The notes under the pieces are model-generated. The model was given only the letters and a program-made list of their open reading frames with translations, made no database searches and was not told the DNA's origin. From Zhihengliuella halotolerans (lineage in GTDB: Bacteria > Actinomycetota > Actinomycetes > Actinomycetales > Micrococcaceae): 64,000 bases of DNA. Positions 36,729 through 45,656 of this stretch are shown here, piece after piece; the stretch's first letter is position 1; every line of letters begins with the position of its first letter. Position numbers and translations under genes: made by a program. Location of the stretch: assembly GCF_004217565.1 (NCBI RefSeq), contig NZ_SHLA01000001.1, positions 1,860,001 through 1,924,000 of the forward strand. The letters are read 5' to 3'.

Positions 36729-36794
36729 GGTGATGTGCACCACTCTTCGCTGTGACTTGTTATACAACCATGAATGACAGTTGCATGCAATACC
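36729..36794 (-). promoter_or_regulatory. Promoter plus GntR-type operator, copy B
   Basis: On the minus strand: TTGCAT (36790-36785), 17-bp spacer, TTGTAT (36767-36762), with TTGTATAACAA (36767-36757) over the -10 box. It is nearly the same as copy A at 27850-27915, including about 27 nt past the predicted transcription start. It drives the BMP - ABC - cdd - deoA operon. Confidence 0.75.
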
Positions 36795-36943
36795 CCGGAG
36801 TAGCCCTGCCGCCCGCCCGGGCAGTAGCGGAGTTGGCGGTTCCGGCGCTGACCTGCGCGTCAGTGCGCCAACGGGGCCCGCGCCAGCTCGTACCCCGACG
36901 AGAGGATTCTCCGGGCGGGGCCACCGACGGCGCGAAATCCGCC

Positions 36944-38206
36944 CTACTCCGCGAGCCGCCCGGTCGCGGCCTCGAGCGCGGCGCGCACGGCTGCAGCCGC
37001 CATGACCCGCACGCCGATGCCGATCGCCCGCTCGTCCGGGGCGTAGTCGCCGCGGTGCAGGTCGTAGGTCTCGCCGCCGGGCGTGCGTGTGCCGAGGCGA
37101 AGCATCGCCCCCGGGACCTTCTGCGTCATCCAGGCGAAGTCCTCGCCTCCCATGGACTGCGGCGTCAGGACGATCGCGTGGGCGCCGATCTCGGCGCGCG
37201 CGGCTGATTCGATGAGTTCGGTCTCCGCGGGGGCGTTCATGACCGGTGGCACGCCGCGCAAGTGCTCGAGTTTGACGTCGACGCCGAACGGCTGGGCCAC
37301 CTGCTGAACGACGTCGTCGAGCATGTCGCCGGCGGCTTCCCACGCCTCGGCGTCAAGGCAGCGCATCGTGCCGGCCAGATACCCGGCGGAGGGGATGGCG
37401 TTGGGTGCAGACCCGCCGCTGATTTGCCCCCACACGACCGAGACGCCGCTGCGCACGTCGACGCGGCGGTTCAAGACGGCCGGCACGTCGACGGCGACCT
37501 TGGAGAGCGCGAACACGAGGTCCTCAGTCAGGTGCGGGCGCGAGGTGTGCCCGCCGCGCCCGGTGAGCTCGAGCTTGATGGTGTCGGCGGCGGAAGTGAT
37601 GGCGCCGATGCGGGTGCCGATCGTGCCGGCGTCGATGCGCGGGTCGCAGTGCAGCGCCAGCACGCGCGGGACGTCGTCGAGCACACCCTGCTCGATCACG
37701 GCCAGGGCGCCACCCGGCATCCGCTCTTCCGCGGGCTGGAAGATCACGCGCACGCGGGAGGCGAGCTTGCCGGCGTCGTGCATCTTCTTCAGCGTGAGCG
37801 CGACGCCGAGCGCGACGGTCGTGTGAATATCGTGGCCGCACGCGTGGCACACGCCCCGGGTAACCGAGGCGTAGTCGAGCCCCGTCTCCTCGACGACGGG
37901 AAGCGCGTCGATGTCGGCCCGCAAGCCGAGCGCGACCGGGCCGTCCCCGACGTCGACCCACGCGCCCGTCCCCTCGAGCCGCTGCGGGTCAAGGCCCGCA
38001 TCGGTGAGGATGTCGACGACCCTCTCCGTGGTGCGGTGCTCCTGGAATGAGAGCTCCGGGTTCGCATGCACGTCGCGCCGGAAGGCGACGAGGTCCTCGA
38101 GGAGCGGGTCCACCCACGGGCCAACCGCGGGCACGCCCGCGGTGGTCAGGGCGCGGCCGGGCGCGCCTTCCGGATGCTTGGTTGCGTTCTCGCCTGAGCC
38201 ATTCAC
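36944..38206 (-). CDS. M20 family amidohydrolase
   Basis: About 420 residues. The M20D peptidase/aminoacylase fold shows FRRDVHANPELSFQEHRTT, LRADIDALPV (metal Asp), HACGHDIHTTVALG, FQPAEERMPGGALAVI (catalytic Glu) and the dimerisation domain GRGGHTSRPHLTEDLVFAL. Likely action is hydrolysis of an N-acyl amino acid or similar amide in the cytoplasm. GTG 38206 is favoured by AAGG at the right distance; GTG 38215 or an earlier start is possible. Its stop lies 150 nt upstream of the nucleoside transporter promoter, so the two are probably separate units. Confidence 0.88.
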   Translation of the reverse strand: MNGSGENATKHPEGAPGRALTTAGVPAVGPWVDPLLEDLVAFRRDVHANPELSFQEHRTTERVVDILTDAGLDPQRLEGTGAWVDVGDGPVALGLRADIDALPVVEETGLDYASVTRGVCHACGHDIHTTVALGVALTLKKMHDAGKLASRVRVIFQPAEERMPGGALAVIEQGVLDDVPRVLALHCDPRIDAGTIGTRIGAITSAADTIKLELTGRGGHTSRPHLTEDLVFALSKVAVDVPAVLNRRVDVRSGVSVVWGQISGGSAPNAIPSAGYLAGTMRCLDAEAWEAAGDMLDDVVQQVAQPFGVDVKLEHLRGVPPVMNAPAETELIESAARAEIGAHAIVLTPQSMGGEDFAWMTQKVPGAMLRLGTRTPGGETYDLHRGDYAPDERAIGIGVRVMAAAAVRAALEAATGRLAE

Positions 38207-38233
38207 AGTCCACACCTTAATACGTACGACGGC

Positions 38234-38264
38234 GGCGGGCCGCTTTTGATTTCGCCGGCCCGCC
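38234..38264 (-). terminator. Hairpin after the mannose-1-phosphate guanylyltransferase gene
   Basis: GGCGGGCC (38234-38241) and GGCCCGCC (38257-38264) form an 8-bp stem with a 15-nt loop between the stop of manC and the amidohydrolase start. No U-tract follows. Confidence 0.5.
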
Positions 38265-38278
38265 ATGTGCGGGTTGCA

Positions 38279-39391
38279 TCAGAGGACGTCGACCTCGCCG
38301 GAGGCCTTGAGCGCCTCGACGGCCTGCTTGACCTGCTGGGCGTGGTCCCTGGTCGTCACGAGCAGGGCGTCAGGGGTGTCGACGATGACGACGTCGTCGA
38401 TGCCGATCAGCGCGATCACGCGCTTGGAATCGGAGACGACGACGCCCGAGGCCTGATCCGAGTAGACCCGCGCGCCCTCGCCGAGGACCGTGAGGTCGCT
38501 GTTCTCGCTCGCCGGGTTGAGGCGCCCGATCGCGGCGAAGTCGCCGACGTCGTCCCACGTGAAGACCCCGGGCACCATGGCGACGTCGCCCGCGGCGGCT
38601 GCCGGCTCGGCGACCGCGTAGTCGATGGCGATCTTCGGCAGCGTCGGCCAGACGCGCTCGACGACGGCGTCGCGTTCGTCCGTGTCCCACGCGTCGGCGA
38701 TTTCGCATAGCCCCGCGTACAGCTCCGGCTGGTTGAGCTCGAGATGCGAGAGCATCAGGGCGGTCGGGGCGACGAACATTCCCGCGTTCCAGAGGTAGTC
38801 GCCACTGGCGAGGTAGGAGCGGGCGACGTCCTCACTGGGCTTCTCGACGAATTCGGCGACTTCCGTTGCGCTCGGAGCCCCCGCGATGTTCAGCCGCGCG
38901 CCCGCCCGGATGTAGCCGAAACCCGTGGCGGGAAGGGTCGGCCGGATCCCGATCGTGACGATCTTCCCGCTCGCCGCGGTGTACACGGCCTCGCGTACGG
39001 CCTCGAGGAAGACCTCGAGCGGGCCCACGACCTGATCCGCCGCGAACGATCCCATGATCGTCTCCGGGTCTCGGCGGTGCAGGATGGCCGCGGCGAGGCC
39101 GATGGCGGCAGCGGAATCCTTGGGCTCGCTCTCGAGCAGCAGGTTGTTCTCGCCCAGCTCGGGGAGCTGCTCGCAGACGGCGCCGCGGTGCGCCGTACCG
39201 GTCACGACCATGATCCGCTCCCCCGCCAGCGGGGTGAGCCGGTCGTAGGTGGCGCGGATCAGCGTGCTGCCGCTGCCGGTGAGGTCGTGCAGGAACTTCG
39301 GTGCCGCAGCGCGGGAGAGCGGCCAGAGTCGGGTGCCGACCCCGCCTGCGGGAATAACGCCGTAGAAACGATCAAGAATGTCAGTGGCCAT
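38279..39391 (-). CDS. manC: Mannose-1-phosphate guanylyltransferase
   Basis: 370 residues. The nucleotidyltransferase N-terminus FYGVIPAGGVGTRLWPLSR carries the GTP-binding motif. ATGFGYIRAG, EFVEKPSEDVARSYLASGDYLWNAGMFV and FTWDDVGDF are ManC/CpsB signatures. It lacks the C-terminal isomerase domain of the bifunctional ManC, so it only makes GDP-mannose from mannose-1-phosphate and GTP, for mannolipid or glycan synthesis. ATG 39391 follows a TAGCCT -10 box by 7 nt, indicating a leaderless start. It is divergent from sdhCDAB. Confidence 0.9.
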   Translation of the reverse strand: MATDILDRFYGVIPAGGVGTRLWPLSRAAAPKFLHDLTGSGSTLIRATYDRLTPLAGERIMVVTGTAHRGAVCEQLPELGENNLLLESEPKDSAAAIGLAAAILHRRDPETIMGSFAADQVVGPLEVFLEAVREAVYTAASGKIVTIGIRPTLPATGFGYIRAGARLNIAGAPSATEVAEFVEKPSEDVARSYLASGDYLWNAGMFVAPTALMLSHLELNQPELYAGLCEIADAWDTDERDAVVERVWPTLPKIAIDYAVAEPAAAAGDVAMVPGVFTWDDVGDFAAIGRLNPASENSDLTVLGEGARVYSDQASGVVVSDSKRVIALIGIDDVVIVDTPDALLVTTRDHAQQVKQAVEALKASGEVDVL

Positions 39392-39398
39392 GCCTAAA

Positions 39399-39404
39399 AG
39401 GCTA
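39399..39404 (-). promoter_or_regulatory. -10 box, leaderless start of manC
   Basis: TAGCCT on the minus strand, then 7 nt, then ATG 39391. Confidence 0.55.
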
Positions 39405-39567
39405 AACGACGCAGTTTCGTTTTCGGTGCAGGCTGGCCGCTATTTAGCACATGCTTTTGTTGCGGAATTGCCCTGAAGATCCGCGGATTACCGCGGGTTC
39501 CCCCGCATCGGCGTGAGCCTCGTCACATGCCGTGCGGGAATGGATGAGGGGGATTATGTTCGTGCAC

Positions 39568-39573
39568 TAAGAT
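39568..39573 (+). promoter_or_regulatory. Candidate -10 box of the sdh operon
   Basis: TAAGAT, the same hexamer as at the greA promoter, 84 nt before the sdhC start. No good -35 box is seen (TGAGGG at 17 bp), so activation may be needed. Confidence 0.4.
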
Positions 39574-39608
39574 CGGGGCAAGAACGCTCACGCACCGGCG
39601 TTAATTCT

Positions 39609-39627
39609 TTGTGCGGAAGCCGCACAA
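39609..39627 (+). promoter_or_regulatory. Hairpin/palindrome in the sdh leader
   Basis: TTGTGCGG-AAG-CCGCACAA is a perfect 8-bp inverted repeat with a 3-nt loop. It lies between the candidate -10 box and the GGAGG ribosome binding site of sdhC. It could be an operator or an mRNA hairpin. Confidence 0.5.
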
Positions 39628-39656
39628 GCGCCCTGCGATGCATGGAGGTTATTTCA

Positions 39657-40037
39657 GTGTCGAAGACTTCGTCAGGCACCCTCTACCGCGGCCGCGAAGG
39701 CATGTGGTCCTGGGTCGGGCATCGGATTACCGGTGTTGTCATTTTTTTCTTCCTCTTGGTACACGTCCTGGACACCTCCCTCGTGCGAGTGTCCCCGGGC
39801 GCCTATGACGCAGTCATCGGCACGTACCAGAACCCGCTCATGGCCTTCGGCGAGACCGCTCTCGTCGCAGCCATCCTGTTCCACGCCTTCAACGGCCTGC
39901 GCCTGATCCTCGTCGACTTCTGGAAGCAGGGGCCCAAGTTCCACCGCCAGCTGCTCTGGGGCGTCCTCATCGTCTGGGCGGTCGCGACCATCGGATTCAG
40001 CATCCGCCACCTCACCCTCGCGCTCGGAGGTCACTAA
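39657..40037 (+). CDS. sdhC: Succinate dehydrogenase, cytochrome b556 subunit
   Basis: 126 residues with three membrane helices. WSWVGHRITGVVIFFFLLVHVLDTSLV holds the start of the fold, and ILFHAFNGLRLILVDF carries the heme-ligand His in the second helix. It anchors SdhAB to the membrane and helps form the quinone site. GTG 39657 is chosen for GGAGG 9 nt upstream; the frame is open to 39513 but without support. It is followed 3 nt later by sdhD. Confidence 0.92.
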   Translation: MSKTSSGTLYRGREGMWSWVGHRITGVVIFFFLLVHVLDTSLVRVSPGAYDAVIGTYQNPLMAFGETALVAAILFHAFNGLRLILVDFWKQGPKFHRQLLWGVLIVWAVATIGFSIRHLTLALGGH

Positions 40038-40040
40038 GCC

Positions 40041-40493
40041 ATGTCGACGACGACAGAATTCGTTCCTCCTCGTTCCGGCCGGATCGACAAGAAGTACAAC
40101 CGGGTCCCCGGCAAGAAGGGCAACTTCGAGATGCTCGCGTGGCTCTTCATGCGCATCTCCGGCCTCTTCCTGATCGTCCTGATCTTCGGCCACCTGATCA
40201 CCAACCTCCTCATGGGCGACGGCATCCACGCCATCGACTTCGGCTTCGTCGCCGGCAAATGGGCCAACCCCGTCTGGCAGTTCTGGGACCTCGCCATGCT
40301 CTGGCTGGCCATGCTGCACGGCACCAACGGCGTCCGCACGATCATCAACGACTACGCCGACAAGGACCGCACCCGCTTCTGGCTGAAGGCCGTCCTGTAC
40401 TTCTCGACGATCGTCATCATCGTGCTGGGCACCCTGGTGATCTTCACGTTCGACCCGTGCATTCCGGGCTCCCCGCTCGAGGTCTGCAAGTAA
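40041..40493 (+). CDS. sdhD: Succinate dehydrogenase hydrophobic membrane anchor
   Basis: 150 residues, three membrane helices after a basic N-terminus. FEMLAWLFMRISGLFLIVLIFGHLITNLL supplies a conserved Arg/Ser and heme-side His, and MLHGTNGVRTIINDYADKD is the quinone-side motif of actinobacterial SdhD. It pairs with SdhC in the same operon. Confidence 0.92.
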   Translation: MSTTTEFVPPRSGRIDKKYNRVPGKKGNFEMLAWLFMRISGLFLIVLIFGHLITNLLMGDGIHAIDFGFVAGKWANPVWQFWDLAMLWLAMLHGTNGVRTIINDYADKDRTRFWLKAVLYFSTIVIIVLGTLVIFTFDPCIPGSPLEVCK

Positions 40494-40541
40494 TCCCGGC
40501 CTCCGGCCGAACCAGCTTTTAGAAAAGAGAGAGCAACCGGT

Positions 40542-42329
40542 ATGCAGGTACACAAGTACGACGTCGTCATCGTCGGCGCCGGCGGCGCCGGCATGCGCGC
40601 GGCCATCGAATCCGGCCAGCGCGCGCGCACGGCGGTACTCACCAAGCTTTACCCCACGCGTTCCCACACGGGCGCCGCGCAGGGCGGCATGTGCGCTGCA
40701 CTCGCCAATGTCGAGGAAGACAACTGGGAGTGGCACACGTTCGACACCATCAAGGGCGGGGACTACCTCGTCGACCAGGACGCAGCAGAGGTCATGGCCA
40801 AGGAGGCCATCGACGCGGTGCTCGACCTGGAGAAGATGGGTCTGCCGTTCAACCGCACGCCCGAGGGCAAGATCGACCAGCGCCGCTTCGGCGGCCACAC
40901 CCGCGACCACGGCAAGGCTCCGGTGCGCCGCGCGTGCTACGCAGCCGACCGCACGGGTCACATGATCCTGCAGACCCTCTACCAGAACTGCGTCAAGCAC
41001 AACGTCGAGTTCTACAACGAGTACTACGCACTCGACCTGCTCACCGTCGAGGAAGAGGCCACCCGCGAGGATGGTTCGACCTACCTGCAGAAGCGTGTGG
41101 CCGGCGTCGTGTCCTACGACCTGGCGACCGGCGAACTGCACGTCTTCCAGGCCAAGTCCGTCGTCTTCGCCTCCGGCGGCGCCGGCAAGGTCTTCAAGAC
41201 GACGTCGAACGCCCACACCCTCACGGGCGACGGCATGGGCATCGCCCTGCGCCGCGGCATCCCGCTCGAGGACATGGAGTTCGTGCAGTTCCACCCGACC
41301 GGCCTCGCCGGCCTCGGCATCCTCCTCTCCGAGGCGGCCCGCGGCGAAGGCGGCATCCTGCGCAACTCCGAGGGCGAGCGCTTCATGGAGCGCTACGCCC
41401 CGACCATCAAGGACCTCGCGCCGCGCGACATCGTCGCCCGCTCGATGGCCAACGAGGTCCGCGAGGGTCGCGGCTGCGGCCCGGAGAAGGACTACGTCCT
41501 GCTCGACCTGACGCACCTGGAGCCGGCGCACATCGACGCCAAGCTCCCGGACATCACCGAGTTCGCGCGCACCTACCTCGGCGTCGAGCCGTACACCGAG
41601 CCGGTCCCCGTCTTCCCGACGGCCCACTACGTCATGGGCGGCATCCCGACCAACATCCAGGGTGAAGTCCTTCAGGACAACGACACCACGGTGCCCGGCC
41701 TGTATGCCGCTGGCGAGGTGGCCTGCGTTTCGGTGCACGGCTCCAACCGCCTGGGCACGAACTCGCTGCTGGACATCAACGTGTTCGGCAAGCGCGCCGG
41801 CATCTACGCGGCCGAGTACGCGAAGACCGCCGAGTTCGTCGAGATCCCGGAGAACCCGCTGGGCGACACCGAGGCCCTCCTCGAGACCGTCCGCCAGGGC
41901 AACGGCACCGAGCGCATCGCCGCGATCCGCAAGGACCTGCAGGACACGATGGACGCCAACATGCAGGTCTTCCGCACCGGAGAGACCATCAAGAAGGCCG
42001 TCCAGGACATCGAGGACCTGCGCGCGCGTTACAAGAACATCAGCATCCAGGACAAGGGCAAGCGCTTCAACCTGGATCTACTCGAGGCAGTGGAGCTCGG
42101 CTTCCTGCTCGACCTCGCCGAGGTCATGTCCGTGTCCGCTCTGGGGCGCGAGGAATCGCGCGGCGGTCACTTCCGCGAGGACTTCCCGGATCGAGACGAC
42201 GAGAAGTTCATGAAGCACTCGATGGTGTACAAGGACGAGACCGCTGAGATGCAGGGCATTAAGGGCCTGCGCTTCGACACCAAGCCGGTCACCTTCACCC
42301 GTTACCAGCCGATGGAGCGTAAGTACTAA
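40542..42329 (+). CDS. sdhA: Succinate dehydrogenase flavoprotein subunit
   Basis: 595 residues. The FAD dinucleotide fold [17 protein letters not shown] (8-24) leads to the covalent FAD histidine, His42 in [47 protein letters not shown], catalytic [11 protein letters not shown] and [12 protein letters not shown] follow. It oxidises succinate to fumarate and passes electrons to SdhB. AGAGAGAG lies upstream of ATG 40542. Its stop and the sdhB start share one base (TAATG). Confidence 0.96.
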   Translation: MQVHKYDVVIVGAGGAGMRAAIESGQRARTAVLTKLYPTRSHTGAAQGGMCAALANVEEDNWEWHTFDTIKGGDYLVDQDAAEVMAKEAIDAVLDLEKMGLPFNRTPEGKIDQRRFGGHTRDHGKAPVRRACYAADRTGHMILQTLYQNCVKHNVEFYNEYYALDLLTVEEEATREDGSTYLQKRVAGVVSYDLATGELHVFQAKSVVFASGGAGKVFKTTSNAHTLTGDGMGIALRRGIPLEDMEFVQFHPTGLAGLGILLSEAARGEGGILRNSEGERFMERYAPTIKDLAPRDIVARSMANEVREGRGCGPEKDYVLLDLTHLEPAHIDAKLPDITEFARTYLGVEPYTEPVPVFPTAHYVMGGIPTNIQGEVLQDNDTTVPGLYAAGEVACVSVHGSNRLGTNSLLDINVFGKRAGIYAAEYAKTAEFVEIPENPLGDTEALLETVRQGNGTERIAAIRKDLQDTMDANMQVFRTGETIKKAVQDIEDLRARYKNISIQDKGKRFNLDLLEAVELGFLLDLAEVMSVSALGREESRGGHFREDFPDRDDEKFMKHSMVYKDETAEMQGIKGLRFDTKPVTFTRYQPMERKY

Positions 42330-43108
42330 TGACCACTGAAGCAGCAGAACCAGCATCCAAGATCGACCTCGCGGCCAGCGCTGGCGGCGGCGAGATCCCC
42401 CAGTTCGACATCACGCTGCGCGTCCGTCGGTACAACCCCGAGGTCTCCGAGGAGGCCGAGTGGGAGGACTTCCAGCTGACGATGTTCGGCACGGACCGCG
42501 TGCTCGACGCCCTGCACAAGGTCAAGTGGGAGCACGACGGCTCGCTCTCCTTCCGTCGCTCCTGCGCCCACGGCATCTGCGGATCCGACGCCATGCGCAT
42601 CAACGGCCGCAACCGCCTCGCCTGCAAGACCCTGCTCAAGGACCTGGACACGGACAAGCCGATCACGGTCGAGGCCATCAAGGGCCTGCCGGTCGAGAAG
42701 GACCTGATCGTGGACATGGAGCCGTTCTTCCAGTCCTACCGCGAGATCATGCCGTTCCTCGTCTCCAAGGGCCACGAACCCTCGGGCGAGCGCTACCAGT
42801 CCCCTGAGGACCGTGAGCGCTACGACGACACGACCAAGTGCATCCTCTGCGCTGCGTGCACGTCCTCGTGCCCGGTGTTCTGGACCGACGGGCAGTACTT
42901 CGGCCCGGCTGCGATCGTGAACGCGCACCGCTTCATCTTCGACAGCCGCGACGACGCCGGCGACATGCGCCTGGAGATCCTCAACGACAAGGAAGGCGTG
43001 TGGCGCTGCCGCACCACCTTCAACTGCACCGAGGCGTGCCCGCGCGGCATCCAGGTGACCAAGGCCATCGCCGAGGTCAAGCAGGCCGTCCTGGCCCGCT
43101 CCATCTAG
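42329..43108 (+). CDS. sdhB: Succinate dehydrogenase iron-sulfur subunit
   Basis: 259 residues. The N-terminal 2Fe-2S ferredoxin domain has SCAHGICGSDAMRINGRNRLAC. The C-terminal 4Fe-4S and 3Fe-4S clusters are bound by CILCAACTSSCPVFW and CRTTFNCTEACPRGI. It carries electrons from SdhA to quinone. The operon ends in a strong hairpin at 43129. Confidence 0.96.
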   Translation: MTTEAAEPASKIDLAASAGGGEIPQFDITLRVRRYNPEVSEEAEWEDFQLTMFGTDRVLDALHKVKWEHDGSLSFRRSCAHGICGSDAMRINGRNRLACKTLLKDLDTDKPITVEAIKGLPVEKDLIVDMEPFFQSYREIMPFLVSKGHEPSGERYQSPEDRERYDDTTKCILCAACTSSCPVFWTDGQYFGPAAIVNAHRFIFDSRDDAGDMRLEILNDKEGVWRCRTTFNCTEACPRGIQVTKAIAEVKQAVLARSI

Positions 43109-43128
43109 CCCGGAGCCGCTGAAGTACC

Positions 43129-43169
43129 GGCGGGGCCGGCGGACTCATCGCGAGTCCGCCGGCCCCGCC
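43129..43169 (+). terminator. sdh operon terminator
   Basis: GGCGGGGCCGGCGGACTC and GAGTCCGCCGGCCCCGCC form a perfect 18-bp stem with loop ATCGC, followed by GTCGTCGTTTG. Confidence 0.85.
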
Positions 43170-43202
43170 GTCGTCGTTTGGGCTCCCCACCCGCCGGAGA
43201 CC

Positions 43203-43208
43203 TAGACT
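43203..43208 (+). promoter_or_regulatory. -10 box, leaderless start of the alpha/beta hydrolase
   Basis: TAGACT, then 6 nt, then GTG 43215. GTG 43209 directly abuts the box, so 43215 is preferred. Confidence 0.55.
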
Positions 43209-43214
43209 GTGTGC

Positions 43215-43979
43215 GTGGCAAGCGAAAAAATCACCTTCACCAGCGCGTCCGGCGCGACACTGACCGCCGCGATCGACGAGCCCGTGGGCCCCGTCAAAGG
43301 CTGGGGCATCATGTCCCACGGCTTCACGCTCGGGAAGGATTCGCTGGCGACGGCCCGGGTCTGCCGCGGGTTGGCCCAGCACGGGATCGGCATGCTGCGT
43401 TTCGACAACCTGGGGCTCGGCGAATCCGAGGGCGACTTCGCCGACACCTCGTTCAGCCTCAAAGTGCAGGACACCGTCCGGGCCGCGCAGGCGCTGCGCG
43501 ATCTCGGCCACGAGCCGGAATTGCTCGTCGGGCACTCGATGGGAGGGGCCGCCGTCATCGCGGCGGCCCGGGAGATCCAGCCGAACGCGGTCGCCACGAT
43601 CGGCGCCCCGTTCGACCCCGGGCACGTGATCCACAACTTCGAGCACCTGATGGAGGAGATCGAGTCCTCCGGTAGCGCCGAACTCAAGCTGGGCCCGCGC
43701 CGGCTCGAGATCACGCGGGCCTTCATCCAGGACGTCCAGGCCCACGACCTGACCGCCTCGATCGCCAGCCTGCGCGCCCCGCTCATGGTGATCCACGCCC
43801 CGACCGACAACACCGTCGGCCTCGAGAACGCGGGCAAGATCTTCGTCAAGGTCAAGCACCCCAAATCGTTCTTCTCCCTCGACGGCGCCGACCACCTGCT
43901 CACCCAGCGCGTGCACGGCCAGCGGGCCGCGAACATGATCGCGGCGTGGGCCGAGCAGTACTTCGCAGCCTCGGAGTAA
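43215..43979 (+). CDS. Alpha/beta hydrolase
   Basis: 254 residues. The fold is complete: oxyanion region MSHGFTLGKD near 35, LRFDNLGLGESEG, nucleophile elbow GHSMGG (Ser108), catalytic Asp region VIHAPTDNTVGLENA and His in LDGADHLLTQ. It resembles the serine aminopeptidase S33/OsmC-associated hydrolase group. The substrate is unknown. It stands alone between the sdh terminator and the convergent ThDP-enzyme gene. Confidence 0.87.
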   Translation: MASEKITFTSASGATLTAAIDEPVGPVKGWGIMSHGFTLGKDSLATARVCRGLAQHGIGMLRFDNLGLGESEGDFADTSFSLKVQDTVRAAQALRDLGHEPELLVGHSMGGAAVIAAAREIQPNAVATIGAPFDPGHVIHNFEHLMEEIESSGSAELKLGPRRLEITRAFIQDVQAHDLTASIASLRAPLMVIHAPTDNTVGLENAGKIFVKVKHPKSFFSLDGADHLLTQRVHGQRAANMIAAWAEQYFAASE

Positions 43980-44006
43980 CCGCCGCCGCCCGGCCCGCGC
44001 TCCGTC

Positions 44007-45656
44007 TCAGACGGCGAAGAGTTCTGCCGGCGCGTGGATCATCCGCACCCCGCCCCCGGCGATTGCGGCCTCGATCTCGGGTGCAAGTTCGTCCGCGCGC
44101 GAAATGCGCACGCCGCGCCCGCCGAAAGCACCGGCCAGCGCCACCCAATCCGGCTGCACCAGGTCCACTCCGACCGGCGCGATCCCGCGGTCGGTCTCGT
44201 TCGCGCGGATCTCGCCGTAACCACCGTTGTCGACGCACACCAGGACCAGGTCCAGCCGCTGTTCGACAGCCGTCGCGAGCTCCTGAACAGCGAACATGAG
44301 TGCACCGTCGCCGATGACACACACCACCGGCCGCTCGGGCGCGGCGATCTTCGCGCCGATGGAGGCGGGCAGCCCGTACCCGAGCGTCGCGTAGGCGGGC
44401 GTGTACAAGAAGGAATGCGGCCGTTGCTGCGGCACGAAACTCGCCGTGCCCAAGTAGGTGACCTGCGAGGAGTCGCCGCCGATGATCGCGTCGGCCGGAA
44501 CCGCAGCGGCCACCTGGCCGGCGAGCGCCGCGAACTCGGGCGACAGGGCCCGAGCAGTCTCCCGCAGCTCTGCCCGCAGCCCACCCAGCGCGGGCGCCGG
44601 GCCGGGCTCGTGGCCCTCCAGCCCCGCCAGCAGTTGCGGTACGACGGCGGCGCTGTCGCCGACGAGACCGATGTCGCACCGGGTGTTCTTCTCCAGCTGT
44701 GTCTCGAGGATGTCCACTCGGATCACGGTGCCGCCCGGCTCCAGCTCCCGGAACCACAGCTCGGCCTCGCCGACCTTCGAGCCCAGGATCAGCAGCACGT
44801 CAGCCCGTTCCAGCAGGTGCTGGGCGGCCTGAAGCCGGACGTCGGACCCGAGGGAGAGCGCATGCGTCTCCGGGATCGCCGCCTTCCCGTTCAGCGTGGT
44901 CACGACGGGCGCCTGCAGCGCCTCGGCGAGGCGGGTGACATCGGCACCGGCGCGTAGCGCCCCGCCTCCGGCCAGGATCGCCGGGTTCCGGGCACCACGC
45001 AGGGCGGCAACGGCGTCGTGCACTTTCGCGGGCTCGGCGGCCCGCGGCGGGCGCGGCGGGCGCGCGACCAGATCGCCGTTCGGAACGCGTGACGGCCCCT
45101 CCAGCACGTCGAGTGGTATCTCGAGGTGCACAGGGCGTGGGCGGCCGTGCCGGAAGAGCTCGAACGCGTCGTGGATTCCCTGCACCGCCTCCGCCCCGTT
45201 GGTCACGCGGCGCGACCACTCGACGATCGCCCCGGCGGCCCCCGTCGCGTCCTTGGTCTCGTGCAGCGCACCCTTGTCCGCGAACTCCTGGCCCTGCGGC
45301 ACGCCCGGCGACAGCAGGATGAGCGGACGCGATTCGCAGTAGGCGGTGCCGGCGGCGGAGAGCGCGTTGAGCAGCCCCGGGCCGCTCGTCGTGATCACGA
45401 CGCCCGGCAGACCCGTCTGCTGGGCCCAGCCGTCGGCGGCGTAGCCGGCACCCTGTTCGTGGCGGGCGGTGACCGCCCGGAAGCCAAGCGGCTCCAGGTG
45501 CCGGTAGAACTCGAGGTTGTGGGTGCCGGGGATGCCGAAGATCGTGTCCACCCCGTAGTCCCGCAGGAGCGTGAGCACGTCGAGCCCCACGTTCTCGCGC
45601 ACGACGCCGGCCGGCAGGTCCATCACCCCGGTCGCCTCCTGCTGCTGCTCAGACAT
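44007..45656 (-). CDS. Thiamine diphosphate-dependent 2-oxoacid decarboxylase-like enzyme
   Basis: 549 residues. The N-terminal Pyr domain has the catalytic Glu67 in TARHEQGAGYAADGWA, after GVDTIFGIPGTHNLEFY. A middle domain follows, then the PP domain with GDGALMFAVQEL to VDNGGYGEIRAN, the ThDP/Mg2+ motif. It resembles 5-guanidino-2-oxopentanoate decarboxylase (AruI) and ALS-type enzymes more than true acetolactate synthase: no regulatory subunit gene is near. The ATG lies 8 nt inside the upstream amidohydrolase gene, with AAGGAGG before it. It probably cleaves a 2-oxoacid arising from the transaminase encoded nearby. Confidence 0.85.
   Translation of the reverse strand: MSEQQQEATGVMDLPAGVVRENVGLDVLTLLRDYGVDTIFGIPGTHNLEFYRHLEPLGFRAVTARHEQGAGYAADGWAQQTGLPGVVITTSGPGLLNALSAAGTAYCESRPLILLSPGVPQGQEFADKGALHETKDATGAAGAIVEWSRRVTNGAEAVQGIHDAFELFRHGRPRPVHLEIPLDVLEGPSRVPNGDLVARPPRPPRAAEPAKVHDAVAALRGARNPAILAGGGALRAGADVTRLAEALQAPVVTTLNGKAAIPETHALSLGSDVRLQAAQHLLERADVLLILGSKVGEAELWFRELEPGGTVIRVDILETQLEKNTRCDIGLVGDSAAVVPQLLAGLEGHEPGPAPALGGLRAELRETARALSPEFAALAGQVAAAVPADAIIGGDSSQVTYLGTASFVPQQRPHSFLYTPAYATLGYGLPASIGAKIAAPERPVVCVIGDGALMFAVQELATAVEQRLDLVLVCVDNGGYGEIRANETDRGIAPVGVDLVQPDWVALAGAFGGRGVRISRADELAPEIEAAIAGGGVRMIHAPAELFAV

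Larger units (their letters stand above)
36539..36943 (-). promoter_or_regulatory. 405-nt regulatory gap upstream of the BMP operon
   Basis: No gene is seen. From the BMP start outward it holds the GGAGG ribosome binding site, a structured leader with crossing inverted repeats (36556-36654), an AT-richer stretch, and the promoter/operator copy B (36729-36794). The remaining 150 nt up to the amidohydrolase stop show no clear feature. Confidence 0.7.

Noticed and set aside
39481-39496. CCGCGG-atta-CCGCGG repeat in the manC/sdhC gap
   Set aside because: Six-base GC palindromes are expected by chance in this DNA, and it is not placed at a promoter element I can define.
44007-45656. Assignment of the ThDP enzyme as acetolactate synthase (ilvB)
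   Set aside because: No small regulatory subunit or other ilv gene is adjacent, and the N-terminal region resembles AruI-type decarboxylases more. Kept as a general ThDP decarboxylase-like enzyme.
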